A DNA stretch of 64,000 nucleotides, from the NCBI RefSeq assembly GCF_001411555.2, contig NC_049904.1:24813370-24877369 (forward strand), in the 5' to 3' direction. Below, piece after piece: positions 1 through 10,640 of this stretch (position 1 is the first letter of the stretch; the number at the start of each line of letters is the position of its first letter). The position numbers and the translations under genes are program-made. The notes below the pieces were generated by a model. The model searched no databases. It had not been told where the DNA came from and saw only the letters and a program-made list of their open reading frames with translations. Source of the DNA: Juglans regia. Its lineage: Eukaryota > Streptophyta > Magnoliopsida > Fagales > Juglandaceae.

Positions 1-75
1 TTATTATAATATATTGGAATTTGAAGTTCATCTCGTTCGTGGCGAATCAAATTAAACGTCGACGTTGTTTACAAA
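1..75 (-). promoter_or_regulatory. Upstream segment of a further F-box copy lying left of the window
   Basis: The reverse complement of these bases is nearly identical over about 70 bases to 7726-7796, which lies upstream of F-box pseudogene B. Both contain the core TTTAATTTGATTCGCCACGA and end in a block like TTCAAATTCCAATATAT. The minus-strand orientation implies that a related F-box gene, with its coding part left of base 1, reads away from this window. The homology is visible; the existence of the gene is inferred. Confidence 0.5.
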
Positions 76-331
76 AATCACTAGCATTGCTGCATATGGC
101 GATCACTTATTCCGATATTTGTTGAGTAATGCCAGGTAGAAACTCTAAATTATAGAAACGTTATTCACAAGTCTATAACAACGGACCTTACTAAAAAAAG
201 AACATATATATATATATATATATATGTTTTTTTTGTACTTTTTTAATATGGAATCTATTTTTTTATAAAAGGTTTGTACATAACTTATCTATTGATCAAG
301 CTTGTACAAATCATTTCTCATTTTAAATTAT

Positions 332-522
332 GAGAAAAGGTTTGCTACTCATGCATCATACATAAATTTTTTATTTTTTTATATTTTTCTCTTACTAAAT
401 ATTTAGTATATGAATGATGAGTAAAAGAACTCAATTAATTTAAGAAGAATAAAATAAAATAAAATTTTAAAAAATAAATATGATGTGTGATGTGTGGATA
501 TGATGCATGAGTAGCAAAGCTC
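332..522. mobile_element. Mutator-like MITE with 9-bp target duplication
   Basis: A 191-bp AT-rich element has perfect 20-base inverted repeats, TTTGCTACTCATGCATCATA at 341-360 and its complement at 499-518, with GAG at both outer ends. It is flanked by TTAAATTAT at 323-331 and 523-531. A 9-bp target duplication is the hallmark of Mutator-family elements. It has no coding capacity. Diverged relatives lie at 8727-8870 and 57298-57490. Confidence 0.7.
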
Positions 523-531
523 TTAAATTAT

Positions 532-889
532 TGATTACTAGTGATTAATATATAAATTTACTTAAATACATCATACAAGAGAAAAACTTCAAACCAGACA
601 GGTGTGTAGTTCTATTTTACACCGTCCAATAAAAATTGGACACATATATAGGAAATCTATGTTATTTACACTAGAACAAATCTGAGGAAATTATTTCTCA
701 ACTTTCCGATCTCTCTCAAGAAGCCTTTTCTTTCTCTTTCCCTTTCTACCCCTAAGCTCTCCTCTCTCTTTCCATTAGTCTCTCTCTCATATCAAACCTC
801 AGCCGGTATTACCAAGTCATCAATGATAAACTAACCACACTTATCAAACCAAAATACAACAAATAGGTAGATAGCCCTTTGTTTTTGGT
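532..889. other. Intergenic, no gene seen
   Basis: The stretch is AT-rich with a CT-rich block at about 700-790 (repeated CTCTCTC and TTTCTCTTTCCC). No open frame of note and no homology I can name. It ends at the left target duplication of the next element. Confidence 0.5.
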
Positions 890-1583
890 AGGGGTGTAAC
901 CGGTCCAGTTCGGTCCGGTCTGATTTTGGACAAAATCTAGGATCGAACCGGTATGTACCGGTTTTGTAGTTTTCAAAACCGATTACGCCCCGATTACTCT
1001 CCTAAATCGGTACCTCCGATTTTACCGATTTTAGGTCCAGTCGGTTTTTCAATTTTTTTAAATGTAAAAAACATATAATAAAGTGTTACTTCTTATGATA
1101 AAATGTTATTAATAATTTAATATATATATTATGTTTAAAACATATGATCAATTAAATTTTCATCTTTAAGATTAAACTTTTATTTTATAAATTATAACAA
1201 CATTATCTTATATATAATTATATTAATAACATATGATAAAAAAATTACAAATGTTTATATTTAAAATTAAAATTTTATGTTATAAATTATAAATTATAAT
1301 ATGAAATTATTTCATGTATGATATATAACTATATATAAAAATTTAATATATAATTATGTATTATATATATTGTATAATATATAAAATTAATTTATATATA
1401 TATTTTCAACCGGTCCGGTTCGGTCCGGTTTGATTCCTGAAACTACGGAATTGAAACCGGACCGGATCCGACCGGTTTTCATAAAATAGGAACCGGTTCC
1501 GGATCGGACTGGTTCAAAATCGAACCAACTTGTCTGGTTCGATCCAGTTCGGATCGATTTTTTGGTTTAAATTTACTCCCTAA
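890..1583. mobile_element. hAT-like non-autonomous element rich in CCGGTTCGGTCC motifs
   Basis: A 694-bp non-coding element is flanked by the 8-bp direct repeat TTTTTGGT (882-889 and 1584-1591). Its ends are imperfect inverted repeats (AGGGGTGTAAC at left; the complement of the right end reads TTAGGGAGTAAA). GC-rich subterminal arms contain repeated GGTCCGGTTCGGTCCGG-type motifs on both sides (893-1050 and 1409-1560), with a very AT-rich core between them. An 8-bp target duplication with AGGG-type ends fits hAT superfamily non-autonomous elements. No transposase is encoded. Confidence 0.65.
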
Positions 1584-1591
1584 TTTTTGGT

Positions 1592-2209
1592 ATGTTCTTT
1601 GCACTTCTTCCTCTCTTTTTTTTTGGGGGGGGCGGCAGTGGGGGTTGATTTCTTTCTATCTTTCTCTCTTTATTTTTTGTTGTTGTTGGTTTTGATGGAG
1701 AAGCACAAGTGTATGTTATGCTCGAGGGGCTTCTCCAATGGTTGATCTTTGGTAGTCACATGAGTTGCATGCTGAATATTCCAATTCTTGCAAAATCAGA
1801 GGAAACACCATTATCACCAGTAGCATCGCCACATCCACCACACGATCAGCTCAACGAGATTGAGAGGTGAGAAAGAGAGTTTTGGACTTGAGAGAGAACT
1901 GACTACGATGGGGGCAGAGAGAGGGAGAGCAATTGAGGGGTGAGAGAGAGAGAGGCAAAAATCAGACATTTTGGCTTGAGGAGAGAGATTTGGCAATGTA
2001 GGTATTTGTTTAACTGCAGTCGATTTTATTTTTCATTTGTTAAAAGATATACGTGTCACAAATTCATTAAATGGTGTAAATTCTCTATTAACACTCATCC
2101 GGCCCCTAGCGCCCCTCTACAACATCATACAAATAGCAATCATGATCTGCAGGTACTCATTAAACAGAGAATAGAAAAAGTGTACATTCAAAAGCGTGCA
2201 TGCAGCTTC

Positions 2210-2261
<52 letters not shown>

Positions 2262-3300
2262 GAACTCTCAATAGATTCTTTATCTTATCCTTTAAAATAC
2301 ATCACTAAAATTTTTTTTTTTTTTTTATTTTACATACTGACTTTTACAATATGTCATCCATTAACTTATCTATTTTTTCTCTATATCATTTAAATATTCT
2401 TTTTTTTATTCTTTTTAAATATTTCATTTCTACAAATAAATTTACAATATCCATATATTTTTTTATATTTGTAATTTATTTTTATATACAATGTAAAATA
2501 ATTCAGTCCTATACAAGTAAAACAAAAATATATAAGACAAATAAAAATTAAAAATAAAATCAAATATGAAAAAATTGGTTTATAAATAATTTTATGATAT
2601 TTTTTAGAAGAAAATGAAATATATATATATGTTTTAAATGATGAACAATAAAAAGAATTTGCTTATATGATAAAAATCAAAGTAAATGAAAATGAGAGAG
2701 TAAATGAAATATCAATAATAAAAAATTCTTTACAGGATGAACAATACCCGCTACATGTAGCGGGGTACTGTTGCTAAATGTATTTTAGAATTCATTTTAC
2801 ATAATTGGATGGAGCTTCTTTTTGGAACAATTCTTCAAATTATTTACATTTTTTGTATAATACAAAAGTTATTGGGAGTGCTCTAAGATATTCGATAAAT
2901 ACCTATATATCATTGATTAGTCCTAAAACATCTTTGTAACATTAATATCCCACAACATTTCAATTGCAACATTACATTATTGATCTTGTAAAGCATATCA
3001 AATAAGAGTCTTAAATCTAGATATAGTCATGAATTATGTAAGCGTCGCGCAATTATTTCGAAAAAAAATGAGATCCACCATTAAATAATTAATTTTTTTA
3101 CGTGAATCTCATATTTACTCTTTTTTTTTAAAGAAATACGCGATACTTGTACAATCTATAGCAACAAATATCATTACTAATCATATAAAACATTTCTCAG
3201 TAATATCAATAAAAGGTTGAAAACATTAATTACCGGTACCCAATTATAGTTATATAATATCAGCACAAAGATCATGAAAAAAATTAAATCGTGCCGTTCG
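1592..3300. other. AT-rich intergenic DNA with an (AT)n microsatellite and a small palindrome
   Basis: No credible gene. A pure (AT)n tract runs at about 2210-2256 and makes spurious Tyr/Ile-repeat frames. The perfect 18-base palindrome CCCGCTACATGTAGCGGG occupies 2747-2764. The rest is low-complexity A+T-rich sequence. Confidence 0.6.
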
Positions 3301-3600
3301 AATTAAATTTTTATGACGTCCAAACACATTCATTACAGTTTGAACAAATTTTTTTCTATTCGAACAATATATTGAGATGAAATTGTTTCATCTCCAAAAC
3401 AAAATTGTGTCTGAACAGTCCATATATAAAAGTATTATTTTTAGATGAAAAAAACCGCCTCTAAAAACTTTTTGAGATGGACATTTTGAAACGATTTGAG
3501 ATTAAATTTTTTCATTTCTAATAATCTTTTGGGATGAAAATTGAGTTTCTTGGAACAAAATTTTTTGTTCCAAGAAACCCATTCTCTTGGAGTAGTATTG
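3301..3600. repeat. Repeat with GGGATGAAA-type motifs and a 16-bp-arm hairpin
   Basis: The block contains repeated phrases of the type GAGATGAAA..TTTCATCTC, and a perfect hairpin at 3545-3578 with arms GTTTCTTGGAACAAAA and its complement, separated by TT. A sequence of similar flavour (GGGATGAAATTTTTTTGTCCC) lies at 14417-14640. It looks like the body of a small non-autonomous DNA transposon, but I could not define its termini or target duplication. It lies immediately downstream of pseudogene A. Confidence 0.35.
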
Positions 3601-3646
3601 TATGGTGGTAATATCCACAATTAATCTTCTTTCTCAAATTCTGCAT

Positions 3647-5058
3647 TAGAGAAATAAATTGCAATTAAACCGGAAGTCCTTGATCCGTTCAGAACATCTT
3701 CTCAACAAAGCCCCATTGTTTTGAGGCTAGAAAAGACAGGCCTCCCCAATTTTCGGCTAGTTTAAAATCTCTGGACTGATGTTGTTGGCTTTGGTTTGGC
3801 ATGGGTGTGTTTTTCTGTTTTGTGTTTGTTTTTAAATTTATATAGCCTTTTGCCTCTTTTTCTGGTTTGGGAGTCATAAAAAAATGTAATTGCAGGCATA
3901 GTGTTTTGTTATCACGGTTTTCGTTTGCCAAAAGTGAGGGATATCTATAATATCAAACTTTTATATATATAATAAATAAAAAATAAAAAATAAAAAGCAA
4001 AGCCCCATTCATGGTGACATAGCGACAATACCGAAGTTCCAGTGATTGTAGGCGAGGACAACCTTCAAGTATGGTCTGGACGCCATCATCCGATAGCTTA
4101 TTCCCAACAAGGAGGAGACTGATTAATCCAGGCATGTTCTTTGCAATAGCAACTGCCGAAAGATTACACTCCTTGGAAGGCTTTCGAGGCCAATAAACAG
4201 CACATTTCAACTGTCAACAGCGGCCCACAACTTCCAGAATTTTTTCATTGTTAATCCAAGAACAGTTATAGTAAGAAAGTTCAAGCTCCTCCAATAATGG
4301 AATATTTGCAGCAATCTCACTCCATCCTTTATCTGAAATACTGAAGCCCTAGCTTATAGCTCGAAGGTATCTGAGACCCCTCGAACTGTTAAAAATGCAT
4401 GTCAAAGAAAACATAGAATGTAATTGTTTAAGAGAATTATTAAAGTCTCAAAGAAAACATTTTCCTTGATATGCATGTCATGACATTGGGGCCTATATTT
4501 CTACGAGGATTAGGTGGTAATGCTGTCTATTTTAGACATTACAAAAAAAAAAAAAAGATTGTCCAAGAAATTAAATAAAGCTCAATGTGTCGTGGGGAGC
4601 ACTGTCATCAACATCACTACAAATATAATTCAAAAGCTTCATTTTTCAAATCAATCCCAAGTAGTAATATCAGAAAATAACATACGGATTAAAACATACA
4701 TAACGAAAATTATAAAAACAAAATTATCATACCGCTCAGCAATGTACTTGAGAAGATTCTCGTCACAAAATTCACCGACTTCGATCCCCACCAACCGGCC
4801 GCAACTGAGATCGACGGCTTGGCGACACATCTTCTTGAGATCGTAGGACATGTCCCATGAGTCCAGGTCGTCGCCCATGTTGAGGGCAAGCCACATGGAG
4901 GGGTCCTTGCAGGTGTTACGCCAGAGCAAGCACACCTTTTGTGCGCTCGTCAGGATCTCGATGACGCCAAGCCTTTTGAGGATCGACTCCGTCACTTCTA
5001 AGGGGAGATCCAGCCAATTCCTGTACTGCTCCGAGGGTTGAGGTGGAGGAAACTCCAT
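3647..5058 (-). pseudogene. F-box/LRR protein pseudogene A (SKIP19/FBL23-like)
   Basis: Exon 1 (5058 down to 4733) is open and encodes the F-box part, with NWLDLPLEVTESILKRLG followed by EILTSAQKVCLLWRNTC and the conserved block DLSCGRLVGIEVGEFC. The donor is GTATG and intron 1 runs 4732-4386. Exon 2 starts after AACAG at 4385 and should encode leucine-rich repeats. It carries an in-frame TAG at 4351-4349 and a TGA after VVGRC, where a short deletion joins flanking codons. It is also split by a 280-bp insertion (3718-3997). Beyond the insertion the frame resumes as LLRRCSERIKDFRF and stops at about 3647. The family supplies substrate-binding subunits of SCF ubiquitin ligases in plants. This copy cannot make the LRR half. 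Its closest relatives in the window are B, C and D. Confidence 0.85.
3718..3997 (+). mobile_element. 280-bp retroposed insertion in exon 2 of F-box pseudogene A
   Basis: The insert is bounded by the exact 12-bp direct repeat CAAAGCCCCATT (3706-3717 and 3998-4009) and ends on the plus strand in an A-rich tail (AAATAAAAAATAAAAAG). Removing the insert and one repeat restores the exon-2 frame of pseudogene A. Those are the marks of LINE-machinery retroposition: a SINE, a 5'-truncated LINE or an mRNA 3' end. I see no convincing tRNA-like A and B boxes, and the T-rich body resembles a 3' UTR, so the source is unknown. Confidence 0.75.
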
Positions 5059-5410
5059 TGCCCAGAGGCTTTTCCTTCTTGAAATTAAAGTTGGTGGGGT
5101 TTTACTTGAATCGATGTAAGGGGAGAGAGTGTTGCTTAAATATAAAGAAAGTTCCTACTGGAAGAGATATATGGAAACGAAGAATCAAAACCACGTACGA
5201 TTGATCAGCAATCAACGAAACGACGCTTGGGGAATGATACTAGCTAGGCTGCTAGCACTCTCGACTCAACTAATCAAACATCCATGTTTTGCCATAATTA
5301 AAGTGGCCGCAGCTTCCCTCCGCTTACAAATCTATAATTTACTTTTATCCCTGCAATAATTAATTAAATCGAACTATTTGGCTCTAACCCCGGTAATAAT
5401 ATATTGGAAT
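5059..5410 (-). promoter_or_regulatory. Promoter region of F-box pseudogene A
   Basis: Reading away from the minus-strand start, this stretch contains a TATA-like TATATTTAAGC at about 5135-5150 inside the block AACTTTCTTTATATTTAAGC. Pseudogene B has the near-identical AACTTTCTTTCTATTTAAGC, and gene C shares its core, TTTCTTTCTATTTAAA. Further out, GACGCTTGGGGAATG, AACTAATCAAA and TAATATATTGGAATTT recur in inverted order upstream of B (7741-7990). The two upstream regions are therefore duplicates of each other. Confidence 0.55.
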
Positions 5411-5479
5411 TTAGGGAAAAAAAAAAAGAAAGGAAAAATCGGATTATTTGGAATGTTACACACAAGTCCCTTCCGCTGA

Positions 5480-6196
5480 TAAGGCTATAATCGAGCCTAG
5501 TCGAACCGGTATTTGTCTTGTCGAGCTTGGTTTTACTCAAAATACTCGAGCCTAGTCGAACCGGTATTTGGCTTGTCAAGCTCGGTTCGATAATCTTAAC
5601 TCTCAACGCGAGCTCAAGCAACCTCTATTGAGTTATAAAATTTTAAAAATTTATAAATAATTAATATCTAACTAGTTGATATTTATCCAAAATAACAATA
5701 TATTATATGTCTACATATATTATTAATACATACACTTAATATGATAGCATATATCTATTTCATATATGGTTCCCACATACTAGTATATGAAATTATTAAA
5801 TTTTATTTACTAATTATTATACAAATTATAAAATATACCTATGAAGTATATTCACACTATAGACATAAATAATTAGATTACATATTATATATTTAATTAT
5901 AAAAGTGGTATGCTTATATTATTAGCTAATACATATATATGTGTATATATATATAGGTATATGTATATATTTATCAATATATGAATATGTTTTAATCGAG
6001 CCGAGCTAACGAGTCGACTCGAGTATAAACGAGCAGGCCTTAACGAATTTTGTCTGGTATGTGTCATTTACAAATCGAGCGGGTATCTACTTTCACGAAC
6101 GGATTTTTTTTTTCACTAATCGAGCTCGATTCAAGTTTAACCGAGCGAGTACCGAGTGGGCTATCGAATAGACTGGTTCATTTACAACTCTAGCAC
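5480..6196. repeat. hAT-like repeat with CGAGCTCGGTTCG-type arms
   Basis: AT-rich non-coding DNA is framed by arms built from CGAGCC/CGAGCTCG motifs. The left arm holds an internal duplication, CGAGCCTAGTCGAACCGGTA at about 5493 and again at about 5546. The right arm ends GGTTCATTTACAACTCTAG. The complement of that end, CTAGAGTTGTAAATGAACC, resembles the ends of widespread plant hAT-type MITEs. The left terminus is not recognisable, so the copy is probably truncated or rearranged. Confidence 0.45.
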
Positions 6197-7023
6197 CTAA
6201 CATAATGATTTAAATAAAAAAAAAAGTGAAAAAGTCAGTAGCTTATTTGTCTGAAAAAAGAAAATACAATGTTAAAGAAAGACAAAAAAATCAAGATTAA
6301 AAAAAATCTAAATTTCAGCAAAGTATGAGCATTGATCTGTATTCATATTGGATTATTTATTTACTCTCTATATAATAATAAAATATTATTAATTTAATAT
6401 TTTTTATTTTTTATTTTTATCACATCTTATAGGTCTACTAATTAAAATTTTAATAATAATTATATTCTAATAAAATTAATAATAAATATTAATATTAATA
6501 ATAATTATATTCTAATTAAACTAATAATTAATATTATATATTGATTGTTTTAAGTATTTTATTAGTTAGTTAAATTTACTCAAAGTTGAATTTTACCATA
6601 AGAATGCTCTAAAGCGTTTCTGTTTTAAAGAGTAAAGTCATTTTAATTTTTTTATTTAAAAAAATTGAAACAAAAAGAAAGGAAAATAAGTACACTGTCA
6701 AAACAAAAAGGACATGGGAAAGATACGTCAATTCATGTGTGCTGTGAGACTATTAAGGACCTTTTTGTAAAACATGATCCTTCATTAAATTTTACAATAG
6801 AGATACATGTCAAATGGTCAAGGGTCTTAAGGACATTGTGGTAAATCATGATCCTTCATTAAATTCTAAAAGAAACTACACGTCAATTGATCAAGGGTCT
6901 CAAGAGCCTTTTGGTAAAACATGACTTGACGTTAAAAAAAAATTAAAAAAAAAAAAGTTAATGGAAAAATAACAAAAGTTATTATTTACAATTAGATAGT
7001 TACTTGTTATAATAGAGTAGACA

Positions 7024-7060
<37 letters not shown>

Positions 7061-7725
7061 TTTCTTTGTTATTCCCATCTTCAAACTCTCTTCTTCATGC
7101 TTATCATGAAAATGTTGTTGTCCCAAATGCTCTAAGTATATCTTCTTCCTACTGAAGACCCAAATGCGAGTTTCACCGTTTGCGGCTTTCCTTCTTCCTT
7201 TGGTGAATTTCGGCTATCTCGGTATCCGAGTTCCACCATTGTAATTTCAGATCTTGAGATTCCTGCTCTGTAATCCTTCTTTTGGTTCGTATATCATGTA
7301 TGAGTTCCTTCATTTTTGGCTCCAAAACCGTATGAATTTTACTTCGTAAGTCCCAGCTCTAAGTTTAGGTATACCCAATTAATTTTTGTCATTCCACCCA
7401 TGGACTCTATATCGGAACCAACCGTTAATATATATATTGAGTTGATCAAACTCTGGACCCAAGTCTCATCCATGCACTTAATTAGAACCCAACTTCTTTT
7501 CGGCCTGAGTTTCTGGAGTTCACACACCAATCCGTGCTTTAATACTGACATGCAAGAAATTCGTTTAGTGAAATAGTGTGAATTTAGATGGAAATGATTT
7601 TGGTGAGATAGATGACTTATACTTTTTTAAAAAAATTTCTTCGTTTGTATTTTTTCCAACAAAAGAAGTCATATCAGCATCGGTACACGATTTGGTGCGC
7701 CAAATTGCTTGTACAGCAATACTCT
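6197..7725. other. Intergenic DNA with a 74-bp triplicated repeat and AT tracts
   Basis: No convincing gene. A unit of about 74 bp is repeated three times at roughly 6720-6935; the shared phrase is CATGATCCTTCATTAAATT, with the third copy diverged. (AT)n tracts occur at 7024-7065. The small frames around 7316-7576 lack any recognisable domain. This DNA separates the divergently placed F-box copies A and B. Confidence 0.5.
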
Positions 7726-8211
7726 TTTTGTAAACAACCTCGTTTAATTTGATTCGCCACGAACGAGAAGAACTTCAAATTCCAATATATAATATTACCG
7801 GGTTTTGAGCTATATAATTAGATTTAATTCATTGGATGCAATAAAAGTAAATTATAAATTGACATGAATAGCAGTGAAGCTGCAGCCACCTTAATTATCG
7901 CAAAACGTTTTGATTAGTTGAGTTGCGAGAGCACCATGCATATTGCTATCCGGCCCCCATTCCCAAGCGTCGTCGTTGTTTGCAATGGATACATACTTTT
8001 CGAAATTTGGCAGTAAATCAAACGAACACGTGATATTTAAAATGATGGAAGAAACTTAATCGTCAGTGGTGGTTTTGATTTTTCATTAATTTCTATATTT
8101 CTCTTCCAGAAGGAACTTTCTTTCTATTTAAGCTAGCAACACTCCCCCACCTTGTGCACGGATTCAGGTAAAACCCCACCAACTTTTCGAGAAAGCAAAA
8201 CCTCTCAGCAA
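7726..8211 (+). promoter_or_regulatory. Promoter and 5' leader of F-box pseudogene B
   Basis: A TATA-like TCTATTTAAGC lies at about 8135-8146, roughly 70 bases before the ATG at 8212. The block TTTCTTTCTATTTAA is shared with gene C (16290-16315) and, nearly, with pseudogene A. Bases 7726-7796 match window bases 1-75 in reverse, and 7790-7990 match 5200-5410 in reverse. The AGAAAG..AAAACCTCTCA leader just before the ATG is also shared with gene C. Confidence 0.55.
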
Positions 8212-9515
8212 TGGACTCTCCTCCTCCTCCTCAACCTTCCGACCAGTACAGGAATTGGATGAATCTTCCCATTTGATGTGACATCGTCAATACTCCGAAG
8301 ACTCGACGTCGTCGAGATCCTGACCAGCGCGCAAATGGTGTGCTTGCACTGGTGTAAAGTCTGCAAGGACGCCTCCATATGGCGCACCCTCAACATGGGC
8401 CACTACGTGGACTCATGGAGGTACGTGCCCTGCGACCTCAGGAAGATCTGCCGCCGCGCAGTCGATCTCAGTTGCGGCCAGTTGGTGACTAGGATCGAAG
8501 TCGGCAGCTTTTGTGACGACGATCTCCTCAAGTACATTACTGAACGGTATTATTATTATTATTTGTTTTTTTTATCAATTTCATTATGTATGTTATAATT
8601 CGCATGTTATTTTCTGATATTGTTGTTTGTGATTGATCTGAAAATCCAAGGTTTGAATTATATTTGTACTTATGTTGATGGCTTTTGTTCTTAGTATAAT
8701 TGGGGATGAACTATATTTTTTAGGGATGCTACTCATAATCCCATACCACATATATATACTTTACATATTTTAGAATTTTTATTTTATTTTATTCTTATTA
8801 AACTAATTGAGTTGTTCTACTTATCATCCATACATCACATACTTGTTATGAGAAAAAGATCATATGTATATCCAATAAAATTCTTCCATTGAGACTTTAT
8901 TCTCTTATACAATTCGCATTCTATATATATATATATATATTGTGGTTGTGGCTCATTTATTTTGCCTTCTTATTATTTTTTTTTAACAGTTCCAGGGAGC
9001 TCAGATCCTTTAAATGATCTATATGCTACTAGTGCTTCAGAATTTCAGATGAAGGATGGAGTGAGAACGTTGCTGCAAATATTCCATTTTTATAGGAGCT
9101 TGAACTTTCACTCTGTCCTTGGACTATTGAGAAGTTTTTGGAAGCTGTGGGCCGCAGTTGTCCCCATTTGAAATCACTGACATTGAGAAGTGAGGTTAAA
9201 TGGGACTATCTTTTCAAAGAATGTAATCTTTTCAAAGAGTGTAATCTTTTGGCAGTTGCTATTGCAGAGAACATGCTTGGATTACTCAGCCTCATACTTG
9301 ATGGGAATAGGCTGACTGATGATGGCGTGCGGGCCATTCTTGACAACGGTTGTCCTCGCCTTCAATCACTGGAAATTCGGCATTGTCACCATGTCACTTT
9401 GAAAGGGGATTTTGGAAAAAGATGTTCTGAACGGATCAAAGACTTACGGTTTCATTATTTCAGCCACCAAGAATTTGAGAGAATGCTGGAAGATTGTGTA
9501 CGTATATCATGGTGA
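8212..9515 (+). pseudogene. F-box/LRR protein pseudogene B
   Basis: The start MDSPPPPQPSDQYRNWMNLP is normal. One extra base in CCCATTTGATG (about 8270-8276) then brings TGA into frame; in the +1 frame the F-box continues as SSILRRLDVVEILTSAQMVC up to ITER. The donor is at 8547 (CG|GTATT) and the acceptor AACAG precedes 8990. Exon 2 meets TGA within ten codons and needs further frameshifts. From about 9138 it reads MEAVGRSCPHLKSL, then LRRs with an 18-base tandem duplication (CNLFKECNLF), ending at 9515. The intron carries a MITE. The gene is disabled unless the single-base changes are sequencing errors. Confidence 0.8.
8727..8870. mobile_element. Diverged MITE copy in the intron of pseudogene B
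   Basis: The sequence opens GATGCTACTCATAATCCCATACCAC and continues through TTATTAAACTAATTGAGTTG. It matches 57298-57490 closely and shares the GCTACTCAT end with the element at 332-522. The A and D introns lack it at the corresponding place. The right end is not clear. Confidence 0.45.
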
Positions 9516-9558
9516 CCGACTGCTACCTTCATATTGACAGCTACTTAGAAGACTTTGG

Positions 9559-9720
9559 TCTTGTTTTGGCAATTGTTCTATCACTCATGTGCACAGGGAG
9601 GGGAATGTGGCAGCGCATCAGCTTGCTTGCAACGCTTGGAGGGTTGATAGTATAGAAATGTGGTTTGATAATTAATGTATGTAATTGTTATCTCGAATGA
9701 ATTAAGATAGTTGTTTTTAA
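9559..9720 (+). mobile_element. 5'-truncated LINE fragment with RNase H-like tail
   Basis: One frame reads CFGNCSITHVHREGNVAAHQ, then LACNAW, stopping at TAA 9673-9675. The HVxREGNxxAHxLA signature is the C-terminal part of the RVT_3-type RNase H domain at the end of plant L1 reverse transcriptases. The following bases (TGTAATTGTTATCTCGAATG) look like a plant LINE 3' end. It directly abuts the degenerate acidic tail of pseudogene B, so a short LINE end appears to have inserted into the gene's 3' region. Confidence 0.6.
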
Positions 9721-9805
9721 CAAGACTTAGGCTACTAATGTTTACTTTCGTGTACTATTCATTATTATTATTACTAAGAATATGTCATAGATACATGCAG
9801 CAAAC

Positions 9806-9837
<32 letters not shown>

Positions 9838-9939
9838 GTACGTACATATATATACACACACGTGTGTCTCATAATTTATGCATGTTATCATTACTAAGAA
9901 TATTATATATGTATTATTTATTTTTATTATTGCTAAGAA

Positions 9940-10078
9940 CACTACAATAAAACTGTTTATTTGTTGTCAATTATTTTCTGCGAAAATGATTATTTCCTGT
10001 TAAAATAATTCTGTTTTTATCCCAAATGGTCATTCTCATCGTAAATAATCTGTCCCAAATGCCCCTTTTCTTATAGTG
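9940..10078. mobile_element. 139-bp miniature CACTA-type element
   Basis: It begins CACTACAATAAAA and ends TTTTCTTATAGTG, which are imperfect inverted repeats of the CACTA type. The 3-bp sequence GAA is duplicated on both sides (9937-9939 and 10079-10081). Internal sequence is short and non-coding. CACTA ends plus a 3-bp duplication define this superfamily. Confidence 0.7.
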
Positions 10079-10081
10079 GAA

Positions 10082-10640
10082 TATTATATATTTATGTTAT
10101 CATTATATATGTTCTGATCATTAGTACTGCATGCTCCAGTTTAATCTCACACGTACATTAATCCTAACTCTCTCAACGCTACCTGTTTTTAAATCTATAT
10201 ATAGACAACTCCTAATAAGCTAGCTAGAAGAAAAACATATTCATGTGCTAATGCTATATATATATAATATATATTGTGATAAAAATCAACTTGCCATGCA
10301 GTTTCAGTACTTGCACTTGCGTCGTGGCCAATTATCAATACAATTAATATAATAAATCACAATAATAATGCCTTGAAACTAATTTAAATCAAATTAATTT
10401 GTTGAATTGAATTTGTGAACCTTACACGCATTAATAATTATATATATATATATATATATTTTTTTTCAAGCAAGTAAAGTACCATATATAACAGAAGGAG
10501 AGATCACCAGTTTTCTCTGGAGTGATCAGTCCCTGATACAAAGGAAAGGAAGGAGTCCTCACTCGAGAGTAAGGTAAAAGTTTTCTTTGTCTAGGCAAAG
10601 AAGCTAGTTTGTCTCTCAGGTTTTCCTGTAGAGTTCTAGC
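10082..10640. other. Intergenic DNA leading into a LINE remnant
   Basis: AT-rich DNA with short (AT)n tracts near 10258-10275 and 10440-10460. From about 10490 the sequence (AGGAGAGATCACCAGTTTTC, then a stretch of AAGGAAAGGAAGG) is probably the 5' leader of the LINE ORF1 that follows. No other feature. Confidence 0.4.

Noticed and set aside
1940..2393. Frames encoding Tyr-Ile repeats
   Set aside because: Translation of an (AT)n microsatellite.
3689..3931. 80-codon minus-strand frame (MANENRDNKTLC..)
   Set aside because: It spans the 12-bp duplication and the retroposed insert, so it is a chance frame.
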